DNA of 64,000 nt from Akebia trifoliata (GCA_017979445.1 CM030714.1:2294001-2358000), one strand, 5' to 3'. Shown: positions 10,886-32,691, numbered from the stretch's first letter. Program-made: numbers and translations. Notes: generated by a model from the letters alone, not told the origin.

Positions 10886-12638
10886 AGATCCATAGTTTTA
10901 AATCTCATCTAGTGTCTGCCTTGATTGAATTCAAGGTCTTTGTGTGCAAACTCGAATGGAGTTAATTGACAATAGAACAAGCACACAATGCAAAATGAAG
11001 AAGAAAGCACAAACACAAACATAGAGATTTATGAGGTTCACCCTTTTCTGGGCTATGTATTCAGAGGGCATCAATCTTCTTCACTATATCAAGTAAAGCT
11101 TACCAAGGTTGAGGTTGTATATTTACCTTTAAGTGTTACCACCAGGTAAACTTTTTGTTAATTAGTTTAGTAACTCGGGTGAGGGTGGGTTTTAAATCTA
11201 GCTAGATTCTCAAGAATTAACACCCGCATACTTTACCAATTGAAAGCAAGCTGGCACTTTCAAAAGTGGTGTTATCACTGAATAAGTCTGTTTTTAATGG
11301 CACTAGTAACTAAGGTGAAGGTGTGTTTTAAACCTAAGTCTATGATATCAAAATCAACAAATATATTTTACAAACTTAGTAGGCACTTTTTGAATGTACA
11401 TAAGAAACAGGAGACATGATTTGATAGGTGACTGAAACTTCTATTTCCTTCCCATGTATAGATGATGGTTGGTTAGTGATAACTCAAGAGAGGAAATCTC
11501 TCCTAGGATTTCTCAAAGACCATCTATTTCAAAAGACTCAAAAGAGTCAACTCACGTCACTTAATTCTCTCCTAAATTTCCTCCCTAAAATCTCTCTTAT
11601 CTTGATCACTTGTTGCCTATTTTGAATTCTACAGTTTTTGTATTTTAAATTTGGTTTGTAACTGTCCCATAATTTTAGGATCTCATGATTGTACATTATT
11701 CTATAAATATTATGTAAATGAATGAAGTAAGGTTGTGATGCAATCTAAGAAAATGCTAATCCAATAAATCCATAGAGGTCATACAAGTATTGAAAAAAAA
11801 AATTAAAAATAAAACCTAGAGATATAGCATTCAATAATCACTAAAGGGGAATAGAATACAAGCTAAAGAGGTCGTGCTGACCTTTTCAATGGTTAACTAT
11901 TTTGACTGTGGGACTTTGGACAAGATGAATTTAATATCTTGAATATATTTCTCTTCTCGCTTCTTTATTAATATAAGTTTTATTTATCAAAAAAAAAAAT
12001 CTTGAATATAAAATGTTGTATTTGGACTAAATGACTCTCAGACTTTGATTATCTTTGGATGAAGATAACTGATCATGATTGTTTAACCTCTCTAGATTGT
12101 GTCCAGGACTAAAATTTTCAATTAAGCCCCAATTAAATTCTTGATCACAAACCAATACATAAATTGGCGACCATGAGTAAAAAAACTGCATGGACAATTA
12201 TAAGTAGAGAAAAAAGCCTAAAACACTGTACACAAAAGCAAGCATTCAAATATTAGAAGGAAACAAAAATGCAAGAAAACCAACTTAGACTTACTTCTTA
12301 CACAACTAGAAAAAAGACTTTAGACATCACTTTTTAAATAATGTCTATTCTTCAGGTGAAAAGTACATTTAAAAGGCAGCTTTTAGCAATCGATTTCTCA
12401 AGTGATGTTGAAAGACCAATATAAACTGATGTCTAAAGTCCCACACTTTTTGGCTCTATCACTCGAACCACAAAAACTACACTTGACATGTCATTTTTTC
12501 CAAAACTTGATATTTATTTGTAAAAAAGTACTATCTAAAGTTTTTTTTTTATTTTTTTTATTTTTTTTATTTTTTTTATTTTTTATTTTTATAAATTTTA
12601 TTATAGTAGTGGTTATTCTCATGTTTACATAAATCTAA
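10886..12638 (-). other. Broken intron remnants of CRK gene B
   Basis: 10890-10972 is clearly homologous to 24562-24643, which is intron 2 of gene A about 120 bp upstream of exon 3. 11740-11846 is homologous to 27600-27706, which is intron 1 of gene A just upstream of exon 2. Between them (about 10975-11720) I find no transmembrane exon, so exon 2 has been lost or replaced. The remaining sequence is AT-rich with a long T tract (12541-12590) and no supportable gene. The Tat LTR begins exactly where the intron 2 homology stops. Confidence 0.6.
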
Positions 12639-12652
12639 CATAACTTAAAAGT

Positions 12653-12912
12653 ATATTTTTTTTTAATGATGGGGTGTTCGATCTTACGTCTGACTAGGGG
12701 GATCGGAAGAGCTAGGGTCGAAGCCAAGGCATATGGGTCTCTCCCTCGTACACATGCAACACCCGCACATCACATGCACCAGGTAAGTGAGGGTGTGCCC
12801 TCGCGGGTAGTCCTGAGGAAATACTGTTCATACTAGGTATCGAATTCACAACCTACAGACTTTTACCGCTTATTGGATCCGAAACTACCATTGAGCCACC
12901 CCCTCGGGGTTT
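12653..12912 (-). mobile_element. tRNA-derived SINE with 14-bp target duplication
   Basis: The body is flanked by a perfect direct repeat CATAACTTAAAAGT at 12639-12652 and 12913-12926. On the minus strand the 5' end has a box A-like TGGCTCAATGGTAG (12885-12898) and a box B-like GGTTGTGAATTCGATACC (12836-12853). The 3' end is A-rich (12654-12665). These are the marks of an RNA polymerase III SINE mobilised by LINE machinery. Related but older copies lie at 35380-35590 and 34975-35130. Confidence 0.85.
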
Positions 12913-12973
12913 CATAACTTAAAAGTTGTATTGGTTTTTGGATGAGGGTGTGCTTGTTTATTTTGGGGAATAA

Positions 12974-13232
12974 CTACTTGCACATCACAAGTAGTCCCTT
13001 GCACCCCATCTTTAGAAAAATACATATTTTTTTCTAGGGTGCAAGGAGAAATGTGATGTCATACACTACTTTCCTCCAATAAGAGAGAGAGAGAGCATTC
13101 ATCTTCATTTTTGTTGCTTTGAGTGTGGTGCGGACATTGTTTTCACTCGAGTGTGCAATCAAACAAACGGAATGCAAGGTTATGTGGTGTGCAAATAGAT
13201 TTTTTAAGAGATATGTGGTGTGCAAGTATTTG
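12974..13232. mobile_element. MITE with ~20-bp inverted ends
   Basis: The left end contains CTACTTGCACATCAC and the right end contains GTGGTGTGCAAGTA, which form imperfect terminal inverted repeats about 250 bp apart. The interior has a GA microsatellite (13082-13095) and no coding potential. Its ends resemble those of the larger element at 16073-16619, so the two may share a family. I could not define the target duplication. Confidence 0.5.
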
Positions 13233-13569
13233 CTTACTTATCTTTATTAAATTTTTATTGATAAAATATATTTTATTTTATTTTATAATGTAGGGTATTC
13301 TCATCCCCATGCCACCATTACATTTACATCTATAAGGAGAAGGTGAGTCGAAGTAGTTAGACACCAAATTTTAAATTTCACAAATGCCCCCACCTCTACA
13401 TTCAAATTCAAATTTAATATAATTTATGTCATTTTGATAAATAAAAATAATAATATTTTTCAAAATTATAAAAATATCTTTTTTTATTATGTAATATCAA
13501 TATTTTTGTTGCACATGACACCTAGTTTTTCTTGCGAGTAAGCACTGCTTAAATTAGTTTTTACTTTAT

Positions 13570-13880
13570 TTTAATATATTAATAAATTAATAATTCAAAA
13601 TATCAATGTCACCTTCGTGATACGTATTTCTTGAGGACTCTTGGAAGGAGTTGCTGTCAGCCGTCAGCCAACTGTAGGACGATAATACCGTCATCCTCAA
13701 GAAAGTATCCTCTTAATTGTCAAGACCGTTGGATGATTTCCAAAAACAATTGTACGGAGAATCGGAAGGTTTTAAATCTAGGATGATCGTTTACCCAGGT
13801 TGACCCCAATACTGAATAAGAATAATTATTAGGGGACTAACTAATTAATTTATTTTTCATGTCTCATAAGTCAAAAAGCT
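13570..13880 (-). repeat. CRK intron 1 duplicate block, gene B copy
   Basis: This block matches 29277-29600 in intron 1 of gene A along most of its length. Shared words include TGTCACCTTCGTGA, CAAGAAAGTATCC, TTGGATGATTTCC and GGGGACTAACTAATT. It lies about 270 bp past the exon 1 donor here but about 2.3 kb past it in gene A. It shows that gene B arose by duplication of a gene that already had the CRK intron structure. Confidence 0.75.
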
Positions 13881-14153
13881 AGACTTAGATAGACAGACAG
13901 ATGAGAACGCTAGAATTATCTATTAGAAAACAGGGACAAAACCTCATAATCATATCTTCGATTTGGAACAAAAAAAACATGATTAAATCACTAATTTTCA
14001 AAATTTGCGATTTATAATTTTCATTCTTTTTTAAATTCGACAATTAACTAATCTATCGTGCATGATTTTGGTAAAACACGCTCAGTGAACATTCTTTTTA
14101 AAAAGATAAAAAAGAAAAGAAAATAAGTAATTAATGTTGGTTGAAATTATTAC

Positions 14154-14922
14154 CTTTTGTGTTGGTTGTTTTTCTTAATGGTGGTGCAGACCCAAAGAAA
14201 GGAGAAATCTCGTATCTCGAAAAACAACTTGGTTGCAATTCTTTTCCACCTTCTTTCCCATCACAACAACTCGCCAACTGATTCACAGCATCTAATAAGC
14301 ATATGTTGCAATCAATTTGAGATAAATCTGGTGTGCAATGCACTAGCCCATATATTTTCTGCAAATTTGTAACATTTTCTTCTCCAGTTGCAAATTTAAG
14401 AGAAGAAGACCCATTTGCAGCTATTCTTACAAGTCCATCCATCAACTTGTTCAGTTTTGTATTAAATTGATTTGGATTTGAAACACTCTCCGAATTCACT
14501 TTGATACTCGGCTTATTGTGCAAAATGGAGAAGATGGATTGATTGGAGTACCTTAACATGCACTCATCATACCATATAATTGAATCTTTCTTTGTTGGAC
14601 AACGTTGGATGATGACTTTGCTTGCTGTCTCCACACAATTCTTGCACATATCAGCTGTAACATCTCTTCTACAAAGGAAAAGGCCATATACTTTATCAGG
14701 AGAGTTTTGGCCTATTGTGATGTTGTAAAATTGATTATTGTGTGTGGCATTAGAAGATAAGGAAGAGAGTAGTGTGTTGAGATTAAGATGAAATGAGCTA
14801 TTGTTAGTGTACTCATCTCCTTCACATGAGTTGTATACAAAGTTGGGTTTGGTTTGGGCAGTGGTGAGACCACCATATATGAGGATGGAACAAAGAAAGA
14901 GGAGAAATTTGAAGAAAAACAT
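14154..14922 (-). pseudogene. CRK gene B, ectodomain exon only
   Basis: The exon encodes a secreted or membrane-anchored ectodomain. It starts at ATG 14922 (MFFFKFLLFLCSILIYGG), a clear signal peptide. Two DUF26 (stress-antifungal/gnk2) domains follow, each with the C-X8-C-X2-C signature: CRRDVTADMCKNC and CTPDLSQIDCNIC. The exon ends at an AAAG|GT donor (GT at 14153-14152), the same position and phase as in gene A. An upstream in-frame extension to 15090 falls in 5'-UTR-like sequence and is less likely. No transmembrane or kinase exon follows in the window, and a Tat element occupies intron 2. Read through the donor, a stop comes seven codons later, so a short secreted DUF26 protein could still be made. 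I infer a truncated CRK. A functional cysteine-rich secretory protein is the alternative. Confidence 0.8.
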
Positions 14923-15120
14923 TGTTGGTTTTTGGGCCAATTTGGATTGAAAGGATGAACTAATGTGTGCGAACTGTGAAATTATCTTGGGAGAGTCTAC
15001 ATTTGAAAGATTCAAATTCAAAATAGATCTCTCCTCTCTCTCTCTGGAAATGATGATAGAGAGAGGTTGAACAGAACAGAGGTGAAACATTTAAGGCTCA
15101 TTAATGTATCTGATCGGCTT
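14923..15120 (-). promoter_or_regulatory. CRK gene B 5' leader/promoter
   Basis: The sequence upstream of the start shares TGTGAAATTATCTTGGGAGA-like and GA-rich blocks with 32750-32890 upstream of gene A and with the orphan block near 33360-33570. The homology defines a conserved CRK promoter/5'-UTR module. I see no single decisive TATA box. Confidence 0.5.
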
Positions 15121-16062
15121 CTAACTTCTAAGTAAAGGTTCGATGTATGTGTCTGGCTGGTCTTGGTGGTAAAAAGTCGTTACGTTGGGTACAATGGAAA
15201 ATGGTGAAGTGACTTCATTTGCGCACAGAATCATAGATTTGTATCTTTGTATCTCGAGAAAAAGCTACGAATTTTGTGCACACTACACGTTAGTACAGTG
15301 TTTAGGCGCAGTGTCAAAGGGAGTCACTTTATAACCACCCTGTAAACCATGGGCGGAGCTGGTACCCACTCAATTTTTTTCCCTTGTATTTATGCCTTAA
15401 TTTGAGATACCCCTGTATTTTTTAAATTATGACATTGCCCCATTTGCCCCCACTCCCTCACCTCCCTCTAATTTTTTGGCAGATGACAGTACCCCTTGAC
15501 TTGGGCCTTCTCTCATAGACTAATTGGAAATCATCTAAATAACCTTTTCTTCAACCTTCAACCAAAAACCTTTGAATTTTTCCCCAAACCATTTGACTTC
15601 AAGATCTTCAACCTTTCCATTGACATCAGTTTGCCCCCACTACAAGTAAATCATGGCTCTGTTCCTGTTGGAAACAATTTCTATACAGAGCCTCGACTCA
15701 CTAAAGTGGTAAATCGTAAACGTGTGAGGGACGTTGTGTAGCTACTGGACCCACAAATGGAAGCCTAGAGATGAGGTGATCAAGAGTGAGGATTCTACCC
15801 ACATTAGCCAATCAATTGAAAAGGAAACTACTTTAGGATCCACAATTTATCCCAAAAGGTTGGCCTGTGTGTGCAATAAATATAAGAGGGTCATGGGATA
15901 AATATTAGGGATATAATAATATGCAACTCTAGGAGTAGGTGAATCCTACACTCAACAACACTCCCCCTCAACCATAGGGTAGATAGAATCAAACTCATGA
16001 CTTAAATGGGTCTTCAGCTGTGATACCATGTTAACTAACCATTTGTCCCAAATGGTCGACCT
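15121..16062. other. Spacer upstream of CRK gene B
   Basis: 15661-15770 keeps short blocks found upstream of gene A and in the orphan promoter (GGAAACAATT, CGTAAACGTGTGAGGGACGTTG). The rest carries no gene I can support. 15880-15990 and 16625-16740 are a degenerate direct duplication (ATAAGAGGGT, ATGGGATAAATA, CACTCAACAAC) flanking the MITE at 16073-16619. Confidence 0.4.
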
Positions 16063-16072
16063 ATTAGAAAAA

Positions 16073-16619
16073 GGGACCGACTAGTTGCACAACACTAATT
16101 GTTGGTTGTACTCCATCTTAAAAAAATACTTCTTTTAACCTACCAAATGCACTTCATTATGGTAATCTTATGACTTAGGGGTGTTTATGGTGTTTATTCA
16201 TCATCCCAGGGCTTCTTCCATGTTCATGTTCTATTTTACTTGAGATTAATTTTGTTCATGTTCTTAGACACTAATTTCTATTTAGGCCTTGTTTACAAAT
16301 TGATAAAAGTCTATGTTTGGAAGAATCTCTTAAAATTCTATGATCACTAATCAACCCGAAGTGTCGACATGAATTCTAACGAATTTTTTTAAGCCTCACA
16401 ATGGCCTAAAATCGTCAAAACTAGTCCTTCCTTTGTTTATCAATCAAGATACATGGTGATGTTTGCAAATAGGTTAGACTATACAAAAATAATTAATGTG
16501 GGCATGGTTGGGGAAGAAGAAGAAAAGTGCAATATTTTTGCTATTATTTTTGGAGTGTAATCATCAAAATGCAGTGCAAAGAGTAACTTTTAATGGGTGG
16601 TGTGCAACTAGTCGGCCCC
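16073..16619. mobile_element. Mutator-like MITE with 9-bp duplication
   Basis: Terminal inverted repeats read GGGACCGACTAGTTGCACA on the left and, reverse complemented, GGGGCCGACTAGTTGCACA on the right. The flanks carry ATTAGAAAA at 16063-16071 and 16620-16628, a 9-bp target duplication as left by Mutator-like transposases. The 547-bp interior has no ORF of note, so the element is non-autonomous. Confidence 0.75.
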
Positions 16620-16628
16620 ATTAGAAAA

Positions 16629-17399
16629 GGGGTGCATAATAAAAATAAGAGGGTTATGGGATAAATAGGGGTATGGTAATATGTAACACCAGGAAACAGG
16701 TTAATCCCGCACTCAACAACATTGCCATCACCGTTTGATAGAATTCAATTGCGATGAATGTCTATTTTAAAATTATGTTGATTAGTGGCCAATATTTACA
16801 TTATGAGACGGATTAATGTGGTACACCGTTTTTGAAAATGTCTGTGGAAGCTTCCACTACATGTAAATTGAAAAGAATACCCAAACATATTCAAGTAGCT
16901 TATGTTGATCTTTTAAACATGAATTTCTTTTCTCTATTGCAGGGTTTCACCTCACTCTTTTGGGATAGAACTAGTCTCTATGTTCACACGCCCTAATCCC
17001 ACGAAAATTTCCCAACGTGCAACTTGGGTAAGTTAGGAGACCACCAAGTTGAGACCACACATTTAAGCATGTTAGTTTAATCAATGAAACAGGAGGTAGG
17101 ATCCTCTACAGACTACAACTCAAAGCCTTTCTCACTATATCATAGTCTCTCGGGTCCAATATTGAGGCCTTATCTTTTGTTTAACTTCAAACTAAAACTC
17201 ATCTTGATTGATAAACTTTTGACGTTAGGTTGAGCATTTTTTTTTTAGCTGTGGGCTTGGAACCCATCCTCCTCCAGGTATCGAACCTCAAAGGGTGGGG
17301 AGTGACCTCTCAATAATGAAGAAATGCTTGAATCCAATAAGAAGAGTTTATCAATTAGGCTGATTATCTGTGTTGAGTCCACTAAAGATAGGACCAACC
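16629..17399. other. Spacer without recognisable genes
   Basis: Low-complexity AT-rich sequence. A GGTATCGAACCTC word near 17277 resembles a SINE box B and may mark an old SINE scrap. No open frame with family resemblance was seen on either strand. Confidence 0.35.
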
Positions 17400-17961
17400 T
17401 GTTGAGAAAATATATAGAGTACTTGACTCTAAATGCACAATTATTGGATATAAAAAAGTAAATAATTTACTTGTACTATACCTCAATAAAAATATCACTC
17501 ACAAGTTGAAGAAAAAAATAACACTCTATTAAGAAAAACACACTTTTACAAACACTCGCACTTTTTTCAACCTCTCAAGACCTCTTACTCACAACTTATT
17601 TCTCACAACTTGTTTTCTTACTATTTGATACAAAATGAGATGACTCACCCCTATTTATACTAGTAGGACCTCCTTAACTAATGGCTAGGATTGTGCTAAC
17701 ATATTTTTAATCTAATGGTTATAATTTGTCATCTAGAGCTTTCCACCAAAATATTTATTAGTCTAGAGTTTTCCACCAAAATATATACTATTCTAGAATT
17801 TTCTATTTTTATTTTATCTAAAAATATCTAGAGTTTTCTCTAGGAAGATTCTAGAAATTTGACTCTAAAAATAACTAGAGTTATCTCTAAGAGTATTCTA
17901 GAAAATGGGCTGAAAATTGTCATTGGGCCTTTCCTAATTGGGCTGGTGTTGAATTTTAACA
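17400..17961 (-). repeat. 3' LTR of the copia element
   Basis: 562 bp, matching 20975-21538 along its full length. It carries the same TATA box (minus strand, near CCCTATTTATAC) and the GAAGATTCTAGAA heat-shock-like motif at 17844-17856. The polypurine tract CTCCCCCTCA (17962-17971, purine-rich on the minus strand) directly adjoins it. Confidence 0.92.
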
Positions 17962-17971
17962 CTCCCCCTCA

Positions 17972-18652
17972 ACACCAGCTCTCACTCTATGCACCATGCC
18001 GAGCTGACGACGAAATTTTTTGAACTTTGCCAGTACTCGATCCTTTTGTGAGTTTCGCCACCGGATTATACATTTCATCATATTATTGAGAAAACTCTCA
18101 AGCCACCAATCTAGCCTTGTACCTCTCAATCGATCCATTGTGACGACTCTTTATCTTGTAAACCCATTTGCAGGATATGGGTTTCACTTCTTTTGGCTTT
18201 GGCACTAGATCCCAAGTCTGATTTCGCTTTAACGCTGTGACTTCTTCTTCCATAGTTTTGATCCACTCAGAGCTTTGTGATGCTTCTTCAAATGTCTCGA
18301 GGTCTTTAACAGTTGCTTCTTCAGCTATGGCTGCATTGGCATATTTGGGATTTGGTTTGCGAATTCTGTTTGACCTTCTCAATTGTGATTGTGGAGTTGA
18401 TACTTCCATTTCTTCAAGATGATCTGATTGTTGATATACACCAGTTTTCCAAGGATTTTGGGCAAACTCTTGATCACCATCACTGTCATGCGGATCTCCA
18501 ACTTCATCTGAACTTGGTTGAATTTTGACAGTGTGCTCATCTACCTCTTGTTGCAGCTTGTCTTCGAATTCTCTTGAGTCTAGCAACACCTCTTTTCCTG
18601 AGGACCACCAAGAAGATGCTTCGTCAAATACCACATCTCCGATGTATAACAC
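17972..18652 (-). pseudogene. Copia reverse transcriptase stub with deletion
   Basis: The frame carries the linker [15 protein letters not shown] and the start of reverse transcriptase: [21 protein letters not shown], then [24 protein letters not shown]. After a frameshift it continues through YDEMYNPVAKLT and then jumps to VLAKFKKFRRQLGM, which resembles the extreme C-terminus of copia pol, next to the polypurine tract. The YVDD core of reverse transcriptase and all of RNase H are absent. I infer a single internal deletion of well over 1 kb. Confidence 0.8.
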
Positions 18653-18789
18653 CTTCCAATTGTAGGATCACAGCATCTCCACCCCTTTATCTGATTATCG
18701 TATCCAACGAAGATATATCTAACTGCTTTCTTATCAAACTTGCTACGTAAATGATCAGGAACAAATACATAGCATACACATCCAAATAC

Positions 18790-19677
18790 TCAAAAGTAGC
18801 TAACTGTAGGTTTTATGTCCCAGAGTTTCTCAAAGGGTGAAACAAATTCTAACCTTGGTTGAGGAAGTTTGTTGATCACATGGGCTGCTGTTCTCATAGC
18901 TTCAGCCCAAAACCTTCTAGGTACGTTCTTTGAATGTAGCATACTCCGACAAATTTCTGCAAGATGCCGATTCTTTCTTTCTGTTATACCATTTTGTTGT
19001 GGTGTATTGGCACACGTATACTGACGACGTATTTTGCATTCTCGTAGGTATAGAGAGAACTCGTCCGAGCTATATTCTCCTCCGTTGTCTGTGCGCAAGC
19101 AATGGATCTTCTTTCCTACTTCTCCTTCAACTATCTCTTTGAACTCTTTAAACTTTGAAAAAGTTTCAGATTTTTCTTTCATAAAGAAAATCCACACATA
19201 CCTAGAGAAGTCATCAATGAAGGTCACCATGTACCGCATTCCGCTAACTGATGGTTGCTTGACTGGCCCGAACACATCAGAGTGAACTAACTCTAATGGT
19301 TCATTTGCTTTAAACTTCGATTTCTCGTATGGCAATTGATGTGCTTTACCATACTGGCATCCCGCACAGACCGTGTTTGTTCTCACGTCAAGCTGAGGAA
19401 GTCCCTTAAGCATCGACTTTTTTACCATCACACTTAATTTGGAATAGCTAACATGACTCAACCGCATGTGCCACAAATCTGTTGTCTCGTTCCTTCTTGT
19501 CTTGTTTACATATGCAGACTCTACTGACATTACGTAAATTGACTCCAATCGTCGTCCCTCCATCGTTGGCTTTTCTGAGATTTTGAGGTCATGATATACC
19601 TTCACATCTTGGGGACCAAACAAGAAATAGTAGCCTGATGATGTTAGTTGAGCTACATATAGTAAAATTTTCTTCAT
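18790..19677 (-). pseudogene. Copia integrase block
   Basis: 295 open codons continue the gag-protease frame after a single nonsense codon. The GAG-pre-integrase finger is visible as [14 protein letters not shown] followed by [13 protein letters not shown]. The integrase core has [15 protein letters not shown] and the E of [11 protein letters not shown], so the catalytic triad is intact. The block ends at a stop near 18790, where the family continues into the linker before reverse transcriptase. Not functional on its own. Confidence 0.88.
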
Positions 19678-20849
19678 TCATGGAACATGGTAGACATCTT
19701 GAAGTGGCACTTGGTTAGAATTATAACGAGGTGTAACTATCGTCTTACCGATGTGAGCTATCGGTAACCTTGAGTTGTCAGCTGTCACTACCACACGACT
19801 TCCCTTATACTCAGACAAGTTTTGCAACTTTTGTTTATCACCTGTCATGTGATTTGAGCACCCCGAGTCTACGATCCAGTCATTCTCGTAGTCAATCCCT
19901 TTAGATGTAGTTGTAAGAGCTACCTCTTCTTCTTCCTTTACAAATGATGCTTCAGCATCCCATTCATCTTCGATTTTCTCTTTAGAACTAGAAGTAGCAG
20001 CATTATTCTCAGCATGTTTTTTCTTAGACCAGCAGTCTTTCACCATGTGGCCCTTCTTCCCACAATTGTAGCAATTGCCTTCGAACGTTCTACCATTACC
20101 GTGATTCTTTGAAGCTCCCCCTAGACGAAAACCTCCCTCTCTTTGATGACCTTTTATCTTGTCATCATTCATTTTAAATCTGCCTCTGACGTACTGCTTG
20201 AAGTTGTCCTTGTTTTTACTTGTGTAGAGTACTTCCTCCTCACCCTTCAACGAGACTCCTCCCATTTGCTTAGTCAAAACTTCTTGACCAACAAGCAAAT
20301 TTTCAAACTCAACAAATGATGGTTGTGTCGGCCATCCTTGTACTGCAGCAACAAAGCCTCGTTTTCGGGTCACAAACCATGGATAATTATTCTTTTTATC
20401 CTGGTTTCTCCAATAACAACATTCGGATCTAGCTTTGAAATTTCACGGCATATAAACTTCACCTTATGAAAGTATTGGGCGATCGTCATATCACGTTGCG
20501 CCATTGATAGCAACTCATTCTCGAGAAGTTGTAGCTTTATATCGTTCTTCTTTGAAAAGAGTGTAGTGAAAGTATCCCATGCTTCTTTCGGTGTTTTGGC
20601 ATCTCAAATGTGTTATAACATTTCTTCTTCAATTGTGATATTTAAAGCAAACATCGTCTTGCCTGCTTTAATCTTCCATTTTCTCAAGATGTTATTGGCA
20701 TCTTCTGTTGTCGGTTGTGTAACTTCACTACCACCAACAATCTCCCAAAGGTCTTGACCTTGTAGGTAAGACTCTATGCATGTTGCCCACGTGTTATAAT
20801 TTTAGTTGTTGAGCTTCTTGATTCCTCCAACTACTTGAAAGTCACCCAT
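19678..20849 (-). pseudogene. Copia gag and protease, degraded
   Basis: The gag start is ATG at 20847-20849, followed by text typical of copia gag (CMESYLQGQDLWEIVGG, then LLENELLSMAQRDMTIAQYFHKV), with in-frame stops near 20803 and elsewhere. From 20373 the frame is open for 231 codons. It contains the CCHC knuckle [14 protein letters not shown] and the protease motif DSGCSNHM. It ends at TGA 19678-19680, which replaces a glycine codon normally found in VYHVPGMKK. The frame continues directly into the integrase block. Confidence 0.85.
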
Positions 20850-20960
20850 CGTGCTGACAAAGCTTCGACTAAACGGAATAAACTTGACTAATGATGTTGT
20901 AGAGTAGTAAACTCCTCACGACTCAAGATAACTCCACCAAAATCGATCCTTGGCAACCTT

Positions 20961-20972
20961 ACTTTGATACCA
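20961..20972 (-). promoter_or_regulatory. Copia primer-binding site
   Basis: On the minus strand TGGTATCAAAGT, two bases inside the 5' LTR. It matches the usual copia initiator tRNA-Met site TGGTATCAGAGC with two differences. Confidence 0.85.
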
Positions 20973-20974
20973 AT

Positions 20975-21538
20975 TGTTGAGGAAAAAATCTAGAGTACTT
21001 GACTCTAAATGCACAATTATTGGATATAAAAAAGTAAATAATTTACTTGTATTATACCCTCAATAAAAATATTACTCATAAGTTGAAGAAGAAAATAACA
21101 CTCTATTAAGAAAAACACACTTTTACAAACACTCGCACTTTTTTCAACATCTCAAGAGCTCTTACTCACAACTTATTTATCACAACTTGTTTTCTTACTA
21201 CTTGATACAAAATGAGATGACTCACCCCTATTTATACTAGTGGCACCTCCTTAACTAATGGCCAGGATTGTGCCAACACATTTTTAATCTAATGATTATA
21301 ATTTGTCATCTAGAACTTTCCACCAAAATATCTATTAGTTTAGAGCTTTCCACCAAAATATCTACTATTCTATAATTTTCTATTTTTATCTTATCTAAAA
21401 ATATCTAGAATTTTCTCTAGGAAGATTCTAGAAATTGGACTCTAAAAATATCTAGAGTTTTCTTTAAGAATATTTTAGAAAATGGGCTCTAAATTGTCAT
21501 TGGGCCTTTCCTAATTGGGCTGGTGTTGAATTTTAACA
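20975..21538 (-). repeat. 5' LTR of the copia element
   Basis: 564 bp and the active-promoter LTR for the minus-strand element. The TATA box TATAAATA is at 21229-21236 (minus). A three-unit heat-shock element lies at 21421-21433, about 185 bp upstream of the TATA. It ends at TCAACA next to the primer-binding site. Confidence 0.92.
21421..21433. promoter_or_regulatory. Heat-shock element in copia 5' LTR
   Basis: GAAGATTCTAGAA is a perfect run of three alternating GAA/TTC units with 2-base spacing, the binding pattern of heat-shock transcription factors. A second partial GAATTTTC lies just before it at about 21408-21415. It is upstream of the minus-strand TATA box, and the three-unit core is identical in the other LTR. 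Confidence 0.55.
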
Positions 21539-21543
21539 CAACC

Positions 21544-22023
21544 TATTCTACATCTTTTTCCCAAATTCCATACTTCTTCGGTTCAATAGCTAGAGTTAAC
21601 CAATTAGTCTGAGTTTGGGTGCTTAGTTCCACCAAAGATAGAGCCACAACCCAAATCTTATTACAGAAGTCCATACTCTTTTAATTCAATAGATAGAGTT
21701 TGCCAATAAGGGGCTTAGGCCCATAGCCCAGTTTGACAATGCAAAGCAACTTTGAGATCTTAGGTGAAGTTCAACTAATTACCCGTCAAAAGAAAATGAT
21801 CGAGTTCGCCAATGAGTCTGATTTTTGCTGCACCGACATGAAAATCCTATTTCTCCCTTATGATAGTGGTGGTAACAATAAATAAGGATATTAAGTTCAA
21901 ACATTCTCCCAATACAAATAACTCAAGCTCATTTATTGACATAAATGACCTTGACAAAACCCTAATTAATGTCTTAAAGCACAAGTTGTTTTTAATTGTG
22001 ATCATGTATTCTTCTGTTTGCAA
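21544..22023 (-). other. 3' flank of CRK gene A
   Basis: About 21890-22023 is closely matched by 62710-62845 downstream of gene C (CATTCTCCCAATACAAATAA, CTCAAGCTCATTTAT), so it belongs to the duplicated CRK unit and probably holds the 3' UTR. The part nearer the copia element has no recognisable content. Confidence 0.5.

Positions 22024-32691
<10,668 letters not shown>

Larger units (their letters stand above)
17400..21538 (-). mobile_element. Ty1/copia retrotransposon, internally deleted
   Basis: Both LTRs are present (17400-17961 and 20975-21538), each bounded by TGTT and AACA. The whole is flanked by a perfect 5-bp duplication CAACC at 17395-17399 and 21539-21543. A tRNA-Met-type primer-binding site and a polypurine tract lie in the correct places for minus-strand orientation. 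The interior is only about 3.0 kb because most of reverse transcriptase and RNase H is missing. The LTRs differ at roughly 38 of 563 positions by eye, so the insertion is not recent. Confidence 0.92.

Noticed and set aside
12541..12600. Functional T tract or terminator
   Set aside because: A long mononucleotide-rich tract in intron remnant DNA, more likely a decayed poly-A tail or a microsatellite.
15496..15741. 81-residue plus-strand ORF upstream of gene B
   Set aside because: It overlaps sequence shared with CRK upstream regions and shows no protein family features.
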